Assembly: GCA_020444075.1 (NCBI GenBank)
Contig: JAHLLR010000024.1
Coordinates: 1 to 64,000 of the forward strand
DNA: 64,000 bases
Direction: 5' to 3'
Source: Deltaproteobacteria bacterium
GTDB taxonomy: Bacteria > Desulfobacterota > Desulfobacteria > Desulfobacterales > Desulfosarcinaceae
In this document: in pieces, positions 35,330 to 44,056 of the stretch
Numbering within the stretch: position 1 is the first letter of the stretch
How the letters are laid out: the number at the start of each line of letters is the position of its first letter
Position numbers and translations under genes: made by a program
The notes under the pieces: generated by a model
Databases searched by the model: none
What the model was told of the DNA's origin: nothing
Seen by the model: the letters and a program-made list of their open reading frames with translations, nothing else

Positions 35330-36349
35330 TTATGGGCTGCAATTGCGGTTCAGCCACCGAACCTGGTCCGCTGCCATGGTGATGGCCGCCACCATGCTTG
35401 CCGGTGAAGCCTCACCGGAGCCGGCAATGTCGTAGGCCGTGCCGTGGTCCACCGATGTGCGGACGATGGGCAGCCCCAAGGTGGTGTTGACGCCGGCATC
35501 AAAATGAATCATTTTAAATGGCCCCAATCCCTGATCATGGTACATGGACACCACCGCATCGAATACACCCTGGGATGCCTTTAAAAAGACGGTATCAGGC
35601 GGGTGCGGGCCGGTGACGATAATTCCCTGAGATGCGGCCAGGTCAATGGCCGGGAGGATTATTTTTTCCTCCTCTGCTCCAAAGAGACCGGATTCTCCGG
35701 CGTGCGGGTTGAGCCCGGCCACGGCGATGCGCGGTGCCGGCAGGCCGAAGCGGGTTTTCAGGGCATGATCGGTCAGCGTGACGATATTCGCTATCCCTTG
35801 TGTGGTCAGTGCTCGAGGGACCTGTTCAATCGGAATGTGAATCGTTGCCAGGACGACCTTGAGCCGGTTGCCGGCCAGCATCATGGCATAATTTCGTGTA
35901 CCGGTGCGCTCTGCCAGAATTTCCGTGTGCCCGCTGAACGGGATATCGGCCATTTTCAAGGCGAGTTTGTTGATGGGGCCGGTGGCGATGGCTGCGATCC
36001 GGCCGGCCATGGCATCATCGATAGCCGTATTCAGGTAGGCCGCCATGGCCATTCCGGAAGCGGGGCTGGGCTTGCCCCACTCCAGCCCTTCGGTGTCGAT
36101 GGCAGCGGGATTGATTACGGGTATGCCATGGTGCCCACGGCGGACATCATTGATCGACGGCACTTCTGCGATCCGCAAACGAACGCCGGTTGACGCTGCC
36201 CCAGCCCGGAGGCGGGTCGCATTGCCGTAAATAACGGGTCGGCAGCATCGCAGGACGCACGGATCGGAAAGCGCTTTGGCAATAATCTCCGGACCGACAC
36301 CTACCGGATCTCCCATGGTGATGCCCACCTGCGGCAAGTTTGCTTCCAT
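35330..36349 (-). CDS. pdxA: 4-hydroxythreonine-4-phosphate dehydrogenase
   Basis: NAD-dependent enzyme of the DXP-dependent pyridoxal phosphate pathway. 339 residues. Metal-binding histidines lie in FSGHTEILAERTG, NPHAGESGLFG and SMYHDQGLGPFKMIHFD. The opening GITMGDPVGVGPEIIAKAL is diagnostic. Some relatives act on D-erythronate 4-phosphate or phthalate-type diols, but the length and motifs fit PdxA. Its upstream side faces the AT-rich gap before the DnaA-like gene. Confidence 0.93.
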   Translation of the reverse strand: MEANLPQVGITMGDPVGVGPEIIAKALSDPCVLRCCRPVIYGNATRLRAGAASTGVRLRIAEVPSINDVRRGHHGIPVINPAAIDTEGLEWGKPSPASGMAMAAYLNTAIDDAMAGRIAAIATGPINKLALKMADIPFSGHTEILAERTGTRNYAMMLAGNRLKVVLATIHIPIEQVPRALTTQGIANIVTLTDHALKTRFGLPAPRIAVAGLNPHAGESGLFGAEEEKIILPAIDLAASQGIIVTGPHPPDTVFLKASQGVFDAVVSMYHDQGLGPFKMIHFDAGVNTTLGLPIVRTSVDHGTAYDIAGSGEASPASMVAAITMAADQVRWLNRNCSP

Positions 36350-37012
36350 TATCTGCTTGGTCCATTTCCGTTGGGTTTAAAAATCCTGCTATCATACTTA
36401 GCCGCTCCGGGTTTGTAAATTCATTTCCATTTATCCCGGCATTCAAATCCCCTCCCTTTTGCCGCCTGACCAGGGCCCAGAATCAAACCAGGGCAAGGGC
36501 GCCGGAGGATGCTCCTGGCGCCTTCGTGTATTATCGTATCAGCACGGTCTGCGACGCATCCGGCGGGCCAGCCAGTCTTTACCGGAATAAAAGTTAAAAA
36601 AAACGAAAATAAGAGCAAAACAGAAAAAAACGAAGAAAAACGGAGTTTACCAGATTGTTGACACTTTGTTGATAACTCCCGATCTGCTTAAAATGCTTAT
36701 GGAAAAATCGCGGGTTTGAAAAACCTTGTATTTCGAAGCAGTTGCTGGGCAAAAATACGATAACTAACAGAAATAAAAGTAAAAAAAAATCTATGTGAGC
36801 ATCTTGTTAGCAAATTGATTAACCGACTGTCTTCCAGATTGACTTGGAACATCCTATTCTGTAAATAACTCGCCAGTCGCTGAATCTTGCGGCTACCTCT
36901 CTGAAAATCTCTAATAATTAACCAAAAGCTGCATATTTTAGACCAGTAGTTGGCTGTTTCGACAAAGCGGCAAAAAAAATTTAAACGTTGCTGAAGGGAA
37001 TTTATTTTTTAA
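36350..37012. other. AT-rich gene-free region upstream of the DnaA-like gene
   Basis: 663 nt with no convincing gene. Short frames on both strands at 36340-36618 have no family resemblance or ribosome-binding site. The left third is GC-rich and contains a strong hairpin (GGCGCC...GGAG/CTCC...GGCGCC, about 36498-36521). From about 36590 the sequence is strikingly A/T-rich with purine-rich runs on the + strand. TTGTTGATAA (36668-36677) and TTGTTAGCAA (36804-36813) resemble distorted DnaA boxes, but no exact TTATCCACA-type 9-mer is present. It must at least hold promoters for pdxA (minus) and the DnaA-like gene (plus). Confidence 0.6.
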
Positions 37013-38353
37013 ATGGACCAAATTTGGACGTCAGTGAAATCGCTGCTCAAGGAAAAAATTCCCGGCCACAGTTATCGAATGTGGATTGAACCCATCGTAT
37101 TTAGCGAAAATGAAAACGGCGCCATCGTACTGTCCTGCCCCAATCTTTTTTCAAAAAAGCGGATTGCCGACAATTATGGTCAAATGATCGAAGATGCCGT
37201 CTCCACGGCGGCAGGCAGGGCCTTCAAGGTTCGCCTAATCGTCGGGCCGTGCCAAGCTGCGGAATGCAAAGAAAAAAAACAGGACCGGCAGATGAAACTG
37301 CCGGATATCGATACGCCCATCCATAGCGGTCGACTGCTCAGAAAAGACTACACCTTCGATCAGTTCGTCGTTGGAAAAAACAGCGATTTCGCATACTCTG
37401 CGGCACTGTCACTGGCAGCGCGCAACCAGGGAAATCAGAACGCCCTTTATCTGCTTTCGAAAACCGGCCTTGGAAAAAGCCACCTCTCCCAAGCGGTGGG
37501 GCACCACATCTTCCAGACATTTCCCAATGAACGGGTCTATTATATCACGGCCGAAGATTTCATGAATGAAATGACCGACTCCTATCGGAGCAACAATATT
37601 CATCGTTTCAAAGAAAAATACCGCCAGAACTGCGACGTTCTGCTGCTGGAGGATGTTCACTTTCTGAGCGGGAAAAGCGGCACTCAAGAGGAGTTGTCCA
37701 ATACGCTGGAGTCGTTAATGAATGCCAATAAAAAAATCATTTACTCCAGCAGCTACCTGCCTTCGGATATCCCCAAACTTAACGATAAACTCAAATCGCG
37801 GCTCTGTTGCGGCCTGATTTCGAAAATCGATGCCCCTGATTACAAGACCCGTCTTCGGATACTTAAACAAACGGCGGTTTCCAGTGGATACACCCTTCCC
37901 GAAGAGGTTATGCAATATCTGGCCTCCGAACTGACCGAAGACGTAAGGCAACTGAAAAGCGGGTTTATCGGTGTCGCCGCCAAGGCATCGCTGCTAGGAT
38001 CGGATGTGGATTTAAACCTTGCCCGGAGCATCGTAAAAAACATCGTCACCTCACGAGAAGGAATCACCCTCGATTCTATCAAGCGGCTTGTCTGTAAATA
38101 CTACAACGTCAGCATTGCTGACATCATCTCCCCCTCCCGACGGCAATCCATCGTCCGGCCGCGGCAAGTGGCCATGTACCTCTCCCGCCAGTACACCGAC
38201 CACTCTCTTCAAACCATCGGCAAGAGTTTCAACCGGTATCATGCAACCACCCTGCATGCCCTGAAGGCAGTGGAAAAGGGCGTCAAGGAAAATGGTCCCT
38301 TTCAGAAACACGTCGAGTTCCTGTCCGAACGTTTGGAAAAAGGAAAGATCTGA
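37013..38353 (+). CDS. divergent DnaA-family protein (replication initiator paralog)
   Basis: 446 residues with all four DnaA domains: domain I (1-78), a short linker, AAA+ domain (about 110-345) and a helix-turn-helix domain IV (350-446). The Walker A region is SKTGLGKS (149-156), with Ser for the usual first Gly. Walker B is LLLEDVHF. The arginine finger (R263) and sensor II arginine (R312) are kept. In the DnaA-box-contacting loop the usual RDHTT reads RYHAT (408-412). dnaN, recF and gyrB are absent. It is most likely a second DnaA with changed nucleotide and DNA recognition, but a lineage-typical sole DnaA cannot be excluded. Confidence 0.85.
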   Translation: MDQIWTSVKSLLKEKIPGHSYRMWIEPIVFSENENGAIVLSCPNLFSKKRIADNYGQMIEDAVSTAAGRAFKVRLIVGPCQAAECKEKKQDRQMKLPDIDTPIHSGRLLRKDYTFDQFVVGKNSDFAYSAALSLAARNQGNQNALYLLSKTGLGKSHLSQAVGHHIFQTFPNERVYYITAEDFMNEMTDSYRSNNIHRFKEKYRQNCDVLLLEDVHFLSGKSGTQEELSNTLESLMNANKKIIYSSSYLPSDIPKLNDKLKSRLCCGLISKIDAPDYKTRLRILKQTAVSSGYTLPEEVMQYLASELTEDVRQLKSGFIGVAAKASLLGSDVDLNLARSIVKNIVTSREGITLDSIKRLVCKYYNVSIADIISPSRRQSIVRPRQVAMYLSRQYTDHSLQTIGKSFNRYHATTLHALKAVEKGVKENGPFQKHVEFLSERLEKGKI

Positions 38354-38368
38354 ATCGGCAGGAAAACA

Positions 38369-39760
38369 ATGGCGATCAATCCTGACTTTCTGGAACACCT
38401 GGAACGCATGGTTGGTAGACCCTATTTTTCCGCCCATCGTGAAGATCTGGTCTGTTACGGTTATGATGCCACTGCCGCCCTTTATGTTCCCGATGCAGTC
38501 GTCTTTCCGGCGTCGGCACGAGAGGTGTCGCAGATCATGAAACTTGCCGCCGATTTCCGAATCCCCGTGATTCCGAGGGGGGGGGGGTCCGGCATGACCG
38601 GCGGCGCCCTGGCCGTCAAGGGCGGCGTTGTCGTTGTCTTCAACCGCATGAACCGGGTCGTTGAGATCGACGAGGAAAATCTCATTGCCCGTGTTCAACC
38701 GGGGGTGGTTACCGCCGAGTTTCAGAATCAGGTGAAACGCCGCGGGCTGTTTTACCCGCCGGATCCTTCCAGCGCCAGCATTTCCACCATCGGCGGCAAC
38801 CTGGCCGAGTGCGCCGGTGGCCCGAAGGCAGTCAAATACGGCGTTACCCGGGACTATGTGCTGGGGCTTGAAGCAGTGCTGCCGACTGGAGAAATCGTCA
38901 AGACCGGGGTGTGCACAGCCAAAGGGGTGGTCGGATACGATCTCACCCGGCTCATCGTGGGATCCGAAGGAACCCTGGCCCTGATTACCGAGGCAACCCT
39001 AAAACTGCTGCCGCTGCCTGAAAGTGTAATTACCATGACGGTGGCCTTTGGCAGTATGAACAGGGCCGCCCATGCGGTTTCTCAAATTATTCGCAGCCAT
39101 GTTGTGCCCCGGACGATCGAATTCATGGATAATGCCTCCATTCGTCTGGCGGAAGATTATCTGCATGTGGGACTCCCGGTGGACGCTGGTGCTCTGCTGA
39201 TCATGGAGGTTGATGGAAGACGGCAGGAAATAGGTGGATTGGCACACACACTGGAAGATCTGAGCCGGCACCTCGGCGCGGTTTCGGTCACCGTGGCTGA
39301 AACCGAAGAACAGGCGCAGCGGCTGTGGCAGGCCAGAAAAGCCATTTCACCGGCGCTGTTCAAACTGGCCCCCCACAAGATCAACGAGGATATCGTGGTC
39401 CCCCGAAGCCGAGTGCCTGATCTGGTAGCCAAGATCGACGGTCTCAGGCGCGAGACCGGCCTGACCATGGTGGCTTTCGGCCATGCCGGTGACGGCAATA
39501 TCCATTTTAACATCATGCTGGACAAATCCGATCAGACCGAACTGGAAAAAGCCAATCGCGCCGTTGACGCCCTTTTCGACACCACCCTGGCTCTGGGCGG
39601 GACCATCTCGGGAGAACACGGGGTGGGTATAACCAAAGCCCCCTATTTTCGGAAAGAGGTCAGTGATGAGGCGATGTCGCTGATGCTGCGCATCAAACAA
39701 GCTTTTGATCCGCTGGGATTGTTGAATCCTGGAAAGATTTTTCCTGAGCCGATCGATTAG
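38369..39760 (+). CDS. FAD-binding oxidoreductase, GlcD/D-lactate dehydrogenase type
   Basis: 463-residue VAO-family flavoprotein oxidising a 2-hydroxy acid such as glycolate or D-lactate. The FAD-binding PCMH domain has IPRGGGSGMTGGALAV and GGNLAECAGGPKAVKYG. The C-terminal cap has FGHAGDGNIHFNIM and GGTISGEHGVGITKAPY. The usual iron-sulfur partner (GlcF/LutA-type) is not adjacent, so the electron acceptor is unknown. ATG at 38369, 15 nt after the DnaA-like gene, suggests cotranscription. The FAD motif is encoded across an uninterrupted run of 11 G. Confidence 0.9.
   Translation: MAINPDFLEHLERMVGRPYFSAHREDLVCYGYDATAALYVPDAVVFPASAREVSQIMKLAADFRIPVIPRGGGSGMTGGALAVKGGVVVVFNRMNRVVEIDEENLIARVQPGVVTAEFQNQVKRRGLFYPPDPSSASISTIGGNLAECAGGPKAVKYGVTRDYVLGLEAVLPTGEIVKTGVCTAKGVVGYDLTRLIVGSEGTLALITEATLKLLPLPESVITMTVAFGSMNRAAHAVSQIIRSHVVPRTIEFMDNASIRLAEDYLHVGLPVDAGALLIMEVDGRRQEIGGLAHTLEDLSRHLGAVSVTVAETEEQAQRLWQARKAISPALFKLAPHKINEDIVVPRSRVPDLVAKIDGLRRETGLTMVAFGHAGDGNIHFNIMLDKSDQTELEKANRAVDALFDTTLALGGTISGEHGVGITKAPYFRKEVSDEAMSLMLRIKQAFDPLGLLNPGKIFPEPID
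38577..38587 (+). repeat. poly-G tract of 11 within the FAD-binding motif
   Basis: Eleven consecutive G encode the end of Arg plus Gly-Gly-Gly in IPRGGGSG of the GlcD-type enzyme. The present length keeps the frame open. A gain or loss of one base would truncate the protein after about 80 residues. Confidence 0.95.
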
Positions 39761-39810
39761 ATGGGGATTAACAACGGAAGTAAACCGGTGATATCCGGGG
39801 CGACTCCTGT

Positions 39811-40014
39811 TTAATTGATTTTCATGACCATGCTGCTGGATGAAACCAGCTCTTCCAACATCTCAAACCGTTCATTCTGATCGTGCTCAATGGCGCACCG
39901 CAGGTTCAGCGCACACCGCTGGCGGCATATCAGATCGTTCTTCCTGTATCTGCCGAAACAGCCCACGTATAGATCTAACGAGAGTTCCCTATCCTGTTCT
40001 GATGGTGTATGCAA
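39811..40014 (-). CDS. small cysteine-motif protein of unknown function
   Basis: 67 residues. Four cysteines are spaced C-x12-C-x3-C-x5-C (positions 19, 32, 36, 42) inside GCFGRYRKNDLICRQRC and ALNLRCAIEHDQ. The surrounding residues look constrained rather than random, and the gene starts 6 nt after the upstream phosphatase stop on the same strand, like an operon partner. The cysteines could bind a metal or an Fe-S cluster. I do not know a named family for it. It could be a chance frame, but composition and placement argue for a gene. Confidence 0.6.
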   Translation of the reverse strand: MHTPSEQDRELSLDLYVGCFGRYRKNDLICRQRCALNLRCAIEHDQNERFEMLEELVSSSSMVMKIN

Positions 40015-40020
40015 ATCCTA

Positions 40021-40791
40021 TTACTCCAATAAGTTGAGAAGTTCGTTATGGATGACGCCGTTGGTGCTCACAATTTCATCCTTGTCGATGGAATAGGGGG
40101 CTCCCGAAAAAACCGTGGTTCGGGCACCGGCTTCTGCGGCTACCAGAAAACCGGCCGCCGTATCCCAGGGTTTAAGATGCTGTTCCCAGAAGCCGTCAAA
40201 GCGGCCACTGGCCACATAGCAAAGATCCAGGGCCGCGGAGCCAAGTCGTCGGACCCCCTGGGCGGCCGTCAGGCATCTGCCGAAACGCTCCATCAACGAA
40301 TCGAACAGGGTCTGGTGGTCGTAGGGGAAACCGGTGACCAGCAGGCTGTCGGCAAGCATGGGGGTGCTGGATACGACAATGGGTGCTCCGTTGAGTTGGG
40401 CTCCCTGGTCCTTGACCCCTACGAAAAGTTCGCCCAGAAGAGGTGCCAGGACGAACCCGGCCAGGATGTGGTCATCGACGGCAAAGGCGATGGAGACACA
40501 AAAGAACGGCAGGTTGTGGGCAAAGTTGGTGGTGCCATCTAACGGATCGATGATCCATCGTCCTCCGCTGCCCTGGCGGGTGCCGCTCTCTTCAGCCAGG
40601 ATGGCGTGGTCGGGAAAGGCTTTGGTGATGGTGTCGATGATGATTGCCTCGGATCGGGTGTCGGCTTCGGTGACGAGATCGATGATCCCTTTCTTGCGGA
40701 CTGACCGAAGCTTGCCGAAATGCTTCTGGAGAACCTTGCCACCGTTGCAGGCAGCAGCGATTCCAACACGTTTGATCCGTTCTATGTCCAT
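40021..40791 (-). CDS. suhB: inositol monophosphatase family protein
   Basis: Mg-dependent sugar/inositol phosphatase of 256 residues. Metal-binding signature: EESG near residue 68, WIIDPLDGTTNFAHNLPFF near residue 80-98, and the C-terminal WDTAAGFLVAAEAGA. In E. coli SuhB also takes part in rRNA antitermination; the substrate here is undetermined. It starts at 40791 on the minus strand, downstream of hflX after a 94-nt AT-rich gap that contains a TTGACA on the minus strand. Confidence 0.9.
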   Translation of the reverse strand: MDIERIKRVGIAAACNGGKVLQKHFGKLRSVRKKGIIDLVTEADTRSEAIIIDTITKAFPDHAILAEESGTRQGSGGRWIIDPLDGTTNFAHNLPFFCVSIAFAVDDHILAGFVLAPLLGELFVGVKDQGAQLNGAPIVVSSTPMLADSLLVTGFPYDHQTLFDSLMERFGRCLTAAQGVRRLGSAALDLCYVASGRFDGFWEQHLKPWDTAAGFLVAAEAGARTTVFSGAPYSIDKDEIVSTNGVIHNELLNLLE

Positions 40792-40885
40792 AAGAGAGAA
40801 CGTTTACAAATATTTCATGCACTCTGTCAACTGAATTGTCAGTTTACCTTTAACTATCTAAAATAATATAAAATATTATACCTGC

Positions 40886-42526
40886 TCAGGAGTTGTTCCC
40901 GTAAAGGTGTTCCACGGCGGCCTCCATTTTTTCCGACAGGGGCTTCAGCGTCGATCGGTTTAATGCACTGACCGCGATCCCATCTAAACTTTGAATCAGA
41001 TGGTCGCGGATTTCGGAATCCACCAGGTCCATTTTATTGAGGACCCGTATCGTGGGTATGCTGCACAGGTTCAGTTCAGCGAGGATGGTTTCAACAGAAC
41101 GGATCTGGTCCGGGTGGCGCGGATTGCTGATGTCAATGATGTGCAGCAGCAAGTCGGCATTTTCCAACTCTTCCAGCGTGGCTCTGAAAGCGGCCATCAA
41201 CTCTTTGGGCAGATCCCGGATAAACCCCACGGTATCGGTGATGATCACCTCGATGTCCCTGGGAAACCGCAGGCGCCGGCTGGAGGGGTCCAGGGTGGCA
41301 AACAGCTTGTTTTCGGCCAGAACCCTGCTTTGGGTCAACTGGTTGAGCAGGGTTGATTTTCCCGCATTGGTATAGCCGATGATGGAGATGATGGGCAGGC
41401 CCTTCTTGCTTCGTCGGCTTCGCTGCTGGCTGCGGTTTTTTTGAACCGTGGCTACCGCCTGCTCAAGGCGCCTAATGCGGTCTCTGGCCCGTCTCCGGCT
41501 GATTTCAAGGCGGGTTTCTCCCGGACCGCGCCCGCCGATGCCGCCTGTCAGGCGAGACATGGCGGTGTCCTTAGTGACCAGTCGGGGAAGGATGTATTTC
41601 AACTGGGCCAGTTCCACCTGAAGTTTACCCTCCCGGGTCTGAGCCCGCTGGGCGAAAATATCCAGGATCAGCTGCGTCCGGTCGATCACTTTAATTTCAG
41701 TGCGGTCGGTAATGGAGCGGATCTGGGAAGGATTGAGTTCCTGGTCGAAGATGATCAATGTGGCACCCCGGTGAAGCGCCATGATGGACAGTTCGTCCAG
41801 CTTGCCGCTTCCCATGAGAAAACGGGGATTGGCTTTTTTACGTTGCTGCAAAACGGTATCGATAATGCTGATATTGGCAGTGCGGGTCAATTCCTTCAAC
41901 TCATCCAGTGAATCAACGGCATCTTTTCGGGATCCGGTAAAAACACTGACCAGCAGGGCGCGTTCCGACCCTGCCTGGCTGGCCGTATCCGTCTTCTTGC
42001 GGGACAATTCGGCTTCGAGCGCCTGAATCATGTCAATGCAGTCGATTTCCGGCCGGTAAGGCGGGATCGGATCCATGATCTGGTAAGGGCTCGATTCGCT
42101 TCCTCCCGGAAGGATGTGGGCCCAGTGGATGGCTTCCGGCGCACCGGTTTCAGTCATGGTGATGACTGCCATGAGATCTAATCGAAGGAGAGCCAGGTCG
42201 GTCAGGTCGTCCTGGGTGAGGGGACTTTCGGTCAGATGCGTGTGGACGCATCTGAGCCCCCGCAGACGGTCCGGTGCCAGCCGGTAATCTTTCAGATCGG
42301 GGATAATAATGCGGTCCACTTCCCCTATCAGGATGTGAGCAATCTTTCCGCTGCGATCGATAAGCAGGCCGATCTGTCGGCTGGTCTCGGCCGAGAGGGC
42401 GCATAGATCTCGGCACAACTCGTGGGAGACGATGGCCTGGGGGGGGACCCGTCGGTGGCTGATATTTTCCAACCGCTTGATTTGGCTGGCTTTAAGCCCT
42501 AACCGGTTGCCGAAGATCTCTTTCAT
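40886..42526 (-). CDS. hflX: GTPase HflX
   Basis: Ribosome-associated GTPase that splits stalled or stressed ribosomes. 546 residues: a long N-terminal HflX domain including GGRGPGETRLEISRRRARDR, then the G domain with G1 GYTNAGKSTLLNQL, G3 DTVGFIRDLP and G4 NKMD. About 120 residues longer than E. coli HflX because of an extra N-terminal segment (first ~190 residues), a variant known in several phyla. It overlaps the end of dnaB by 4 nt, so translation is coupled. Confidence 0.93.
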   Translation of the reverse strand: MKEIFGNRLGLKASQIKRLENISHRRVPPQAIVSHELCRDLCALSAETSRQIGLLIDRSGKIAHILIGEVDRIIIPDLKDYRLAPDRLRGLRCVHTHLTESPLTQDDLTDLALLRLDLMAVITMTETGAPEAIHWAHILPGGSESSPYQIMDPIPPYRPEIDCIDMIQALEAELSRKKTDTASQAGSERALLVSVFTGSRKDAVDSLDELKELTRTANISIIDTVLQQRKKANPRFLMGSGKLDELSIMALHRGATLIIFDQELNPSQIRSITDRTEIKVIDRTQLILDIFAQRAQTREGKLQVELAQLKYILPRLVTKDTAMSRLTGGIGGRGPGETRLEISRRRARDRIRRLEQAVATVQKNRSQQRSRRSKKGLPIISIIGYTNAGKSTLLNQLTQSRVLAENKLFATLDPSSRRLRFPRDIEVIITDTVGFIRDLPKELMAAFRATLEELENADLLLHIIDISNPRHPDQIRSVETILAELNLCSIPTIRVLNKMDLVDSEIRDHLIQSLDGIAVSALNRSTLKPLSEKMEAAVEHLYGNNS

Positions 42527-43884
42527 TCAGTGGCCAGGTTTTCGAACCGGGTGTAAGATTTCAAAAAGGCCAGGGGAGCCATGCCGGTGGGGCCGTTTCG
42601 CTGTTTTGCCAGAATGATTTCCGCCGTGCCCCTGTGGGGGCTGTTTTCATCCCGGTTGTATACTTCATCCCGGTAGATGAAGGCCACCAGGTCGGCATCC
42701 TGCTCCAGGGCACCGGATTCTCTCAGGTCTGACAATTGAGGGCGTTTGTCGCTTCTTTCCTCCAGTTTCCGGTTGAGCTGGGACAGTGCGATGACGGGTA
42801 TGTTCAGTTCCTTGGCCAGAATTTTCAGAGAACGGGAGATGTCTGAGATTTCAAGATCCCGCCGTTCGATATTGGCGTTGCCCCGCATGAGTTGAAGATA
42901 GTCGATGATGATCATGCCCAGGCCCTTGTCCATTTTCATGCGCATGGATTTGGTCCGAATGGACGTGGTAGAAATATCCGGCGAATCATCGATAAAAAGG
43001 GGGGCTTCGGTGAGCCGGCCGGCAGCGTCAGTGATCCGGTTCCAGTCTTCCTTATTCAAGAAACCGCTGCGGATGCGGGATGAATCCACCCGGGCCTCGG
43101 CGCACAGCATACGCAAGGAGAGCTGCTCTTTTGACATTTCAAGGGAAAAAATGGCTACCGGCACCCCGCCTTCGATGGCTGCATTGCGGGCCATATTCAG
43201 GGCAAAGGCCGTTTTTCCCATGGCCGGGCGGGCGGCCAGGATGATCAAATCGGAATTTTGAAATCCAGAGGTTAGGGCGTCCAGTTTTGAAAAGCCGGTG
43301 GTGACACCGGTCACCAGGGCCCGGTTGCCCTGCCGCTCCTCTAACGCGTCGATGTTGGCTTCGATTATCTTGCTGATCGGAAAAAAGGCCTGCTTGGTCT
43401 TTCCTTCGGAAAGTTCGAAAATGGCGCTCTGGGCGAATTCGATGACGTTTTCGACCTCTCCGCGGTCTTCGAAACACCGGTTGGAGATGGCGTTGGAGCG
43501 TTCGATGAGACGTCTTAAAATGGCTTTGTCGTGAATGATCCGTGCATAGTGGTGTGCATTGACCGCCATGGGCACGGCATCCACCAGCCGCGCCAGGTAG
43601 GCGGCGCCGCCGATTTTTTCCAACTCGTCCTTTTCCCTTAGAATATTGCTCAAGGTCACCAGATCGACCGGTTCGCTCTTGGCATACAGCGTCTCTATGG
43701 CGGCAAAGGTGATTTTATGCGCAGTCTTGTAAAAATCATCGGCGGACAGGATTTCGAGAATGTCGATGAGCGTGCTGTTATCGATCAGGATGGCACTGAG
43801 AATGGATTCTTCGGCCTCGATGCTCTGGGGCGGGAGCCTATGGAATGCGGGGTCTTTGGGTGCCGAATGAAGGGTCTCGGGCAT
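42523..43884 (-). CDS. dnaB: replicative DNA helicase
   Basis: Hexameric 5'-3' helicase at the replication fork. N-terminal domain begins PPQSIEAEESILSAIL; RecA-like domain has Walker A AARPAMGKTAFALNMARNAA and the H4 region SDLRESGALEQDADLVAFIYRD. Normal length of 453 residues. It follows rplI in the order rpsF-rpsR-DUF2232-rplI-dnaB, a widespread arrangement coupling translation and replication genes. The 172-nt gap between rplI and dnaB contains short GC-rich hairpins. Confidence 0.97.
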   Translation of the reverse strand: MPETLHSAPKDPAFHRLPPQSIEAEESILSAILIDNSTLIDILEILSADDFYKTAHKITFAAIETLYAKSEPVDLVTLSNILREKDELEKIGGAAYLARLVDAVPMAVNAHHYARIIHDKAILRRLIERSNAISNRCFEDRGEVENVIEFAQSAIFELSEGKTKQAFFPISKIIEANIDALEERQGNRALVTGVTTGFSKLDALTSGFQNSDLIILAARPAMGKTAFALNMARNAAIEGGVPVAIFSLEMSKEQLSLRMLCAEARVDSSRIRSGFLNKEDWNRITDAAGRLTEAPLFIDDSPDISTTSIRTKSMRMKMDKGLGMIIIDYLQLMRGNANIERRDLEISDISRSLKILAKELNIPVIALSQLNRKLEERSDKRPQLSDLRESGALEQDADLVAFIYRDEVYNRDENSPHRGTAEIILAKQRNGPTGMAPLAFLKSYTRFENLATE

Positions 43885-43910
43885 GGACGATCAACTTTTT
43901 GAATGAATCA

Positions 43911-43986
43911 CCCCGCCGCATGCAGCGGGGTATCAATAAAGGATGCAATCAATTTTATCGTCGCAAGCGACGGGGTATCGAACCCC
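43911..43986. repeat. paired hairpin-GGGGTATC repeats between rplI and dnaB
   Basis: Two similar units occur 48 nt apart. CCCCGC-CGCATGCA-GCGGGG then TATC lies at 43911-43934, and CGTCGC-AA-GCGACG then GGGTATC at 43959-43979. The second GGGG also pairs with CCCC at 43983-43986. They could be degenerate REP-like units or mRNA folds that adjust dnaB expression within the operon. Confidence 0.4.
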
Positions 43987-44056
43987 ACGCTTCGCAATAA
44001 CCGCCGGGAGTCTGTTGCCGCTTTGGGGCGGGGGGCTCCCGGTGATCGGTTTTGAA

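Noticed and set aside
36340-36618. Small frames of 65-85 codons on both strands upstream of pdxA
   Set aside because: No ribosome-binding site or recognisable sequence; they overlap each other and a strong hairpin.
36350-37012. Firm call of a chromosomal origin
   Set aside because: AT-rich and beside a DnaA-like gene, but no exact DnaA boxes, no dnaN, and skew could not be computed.
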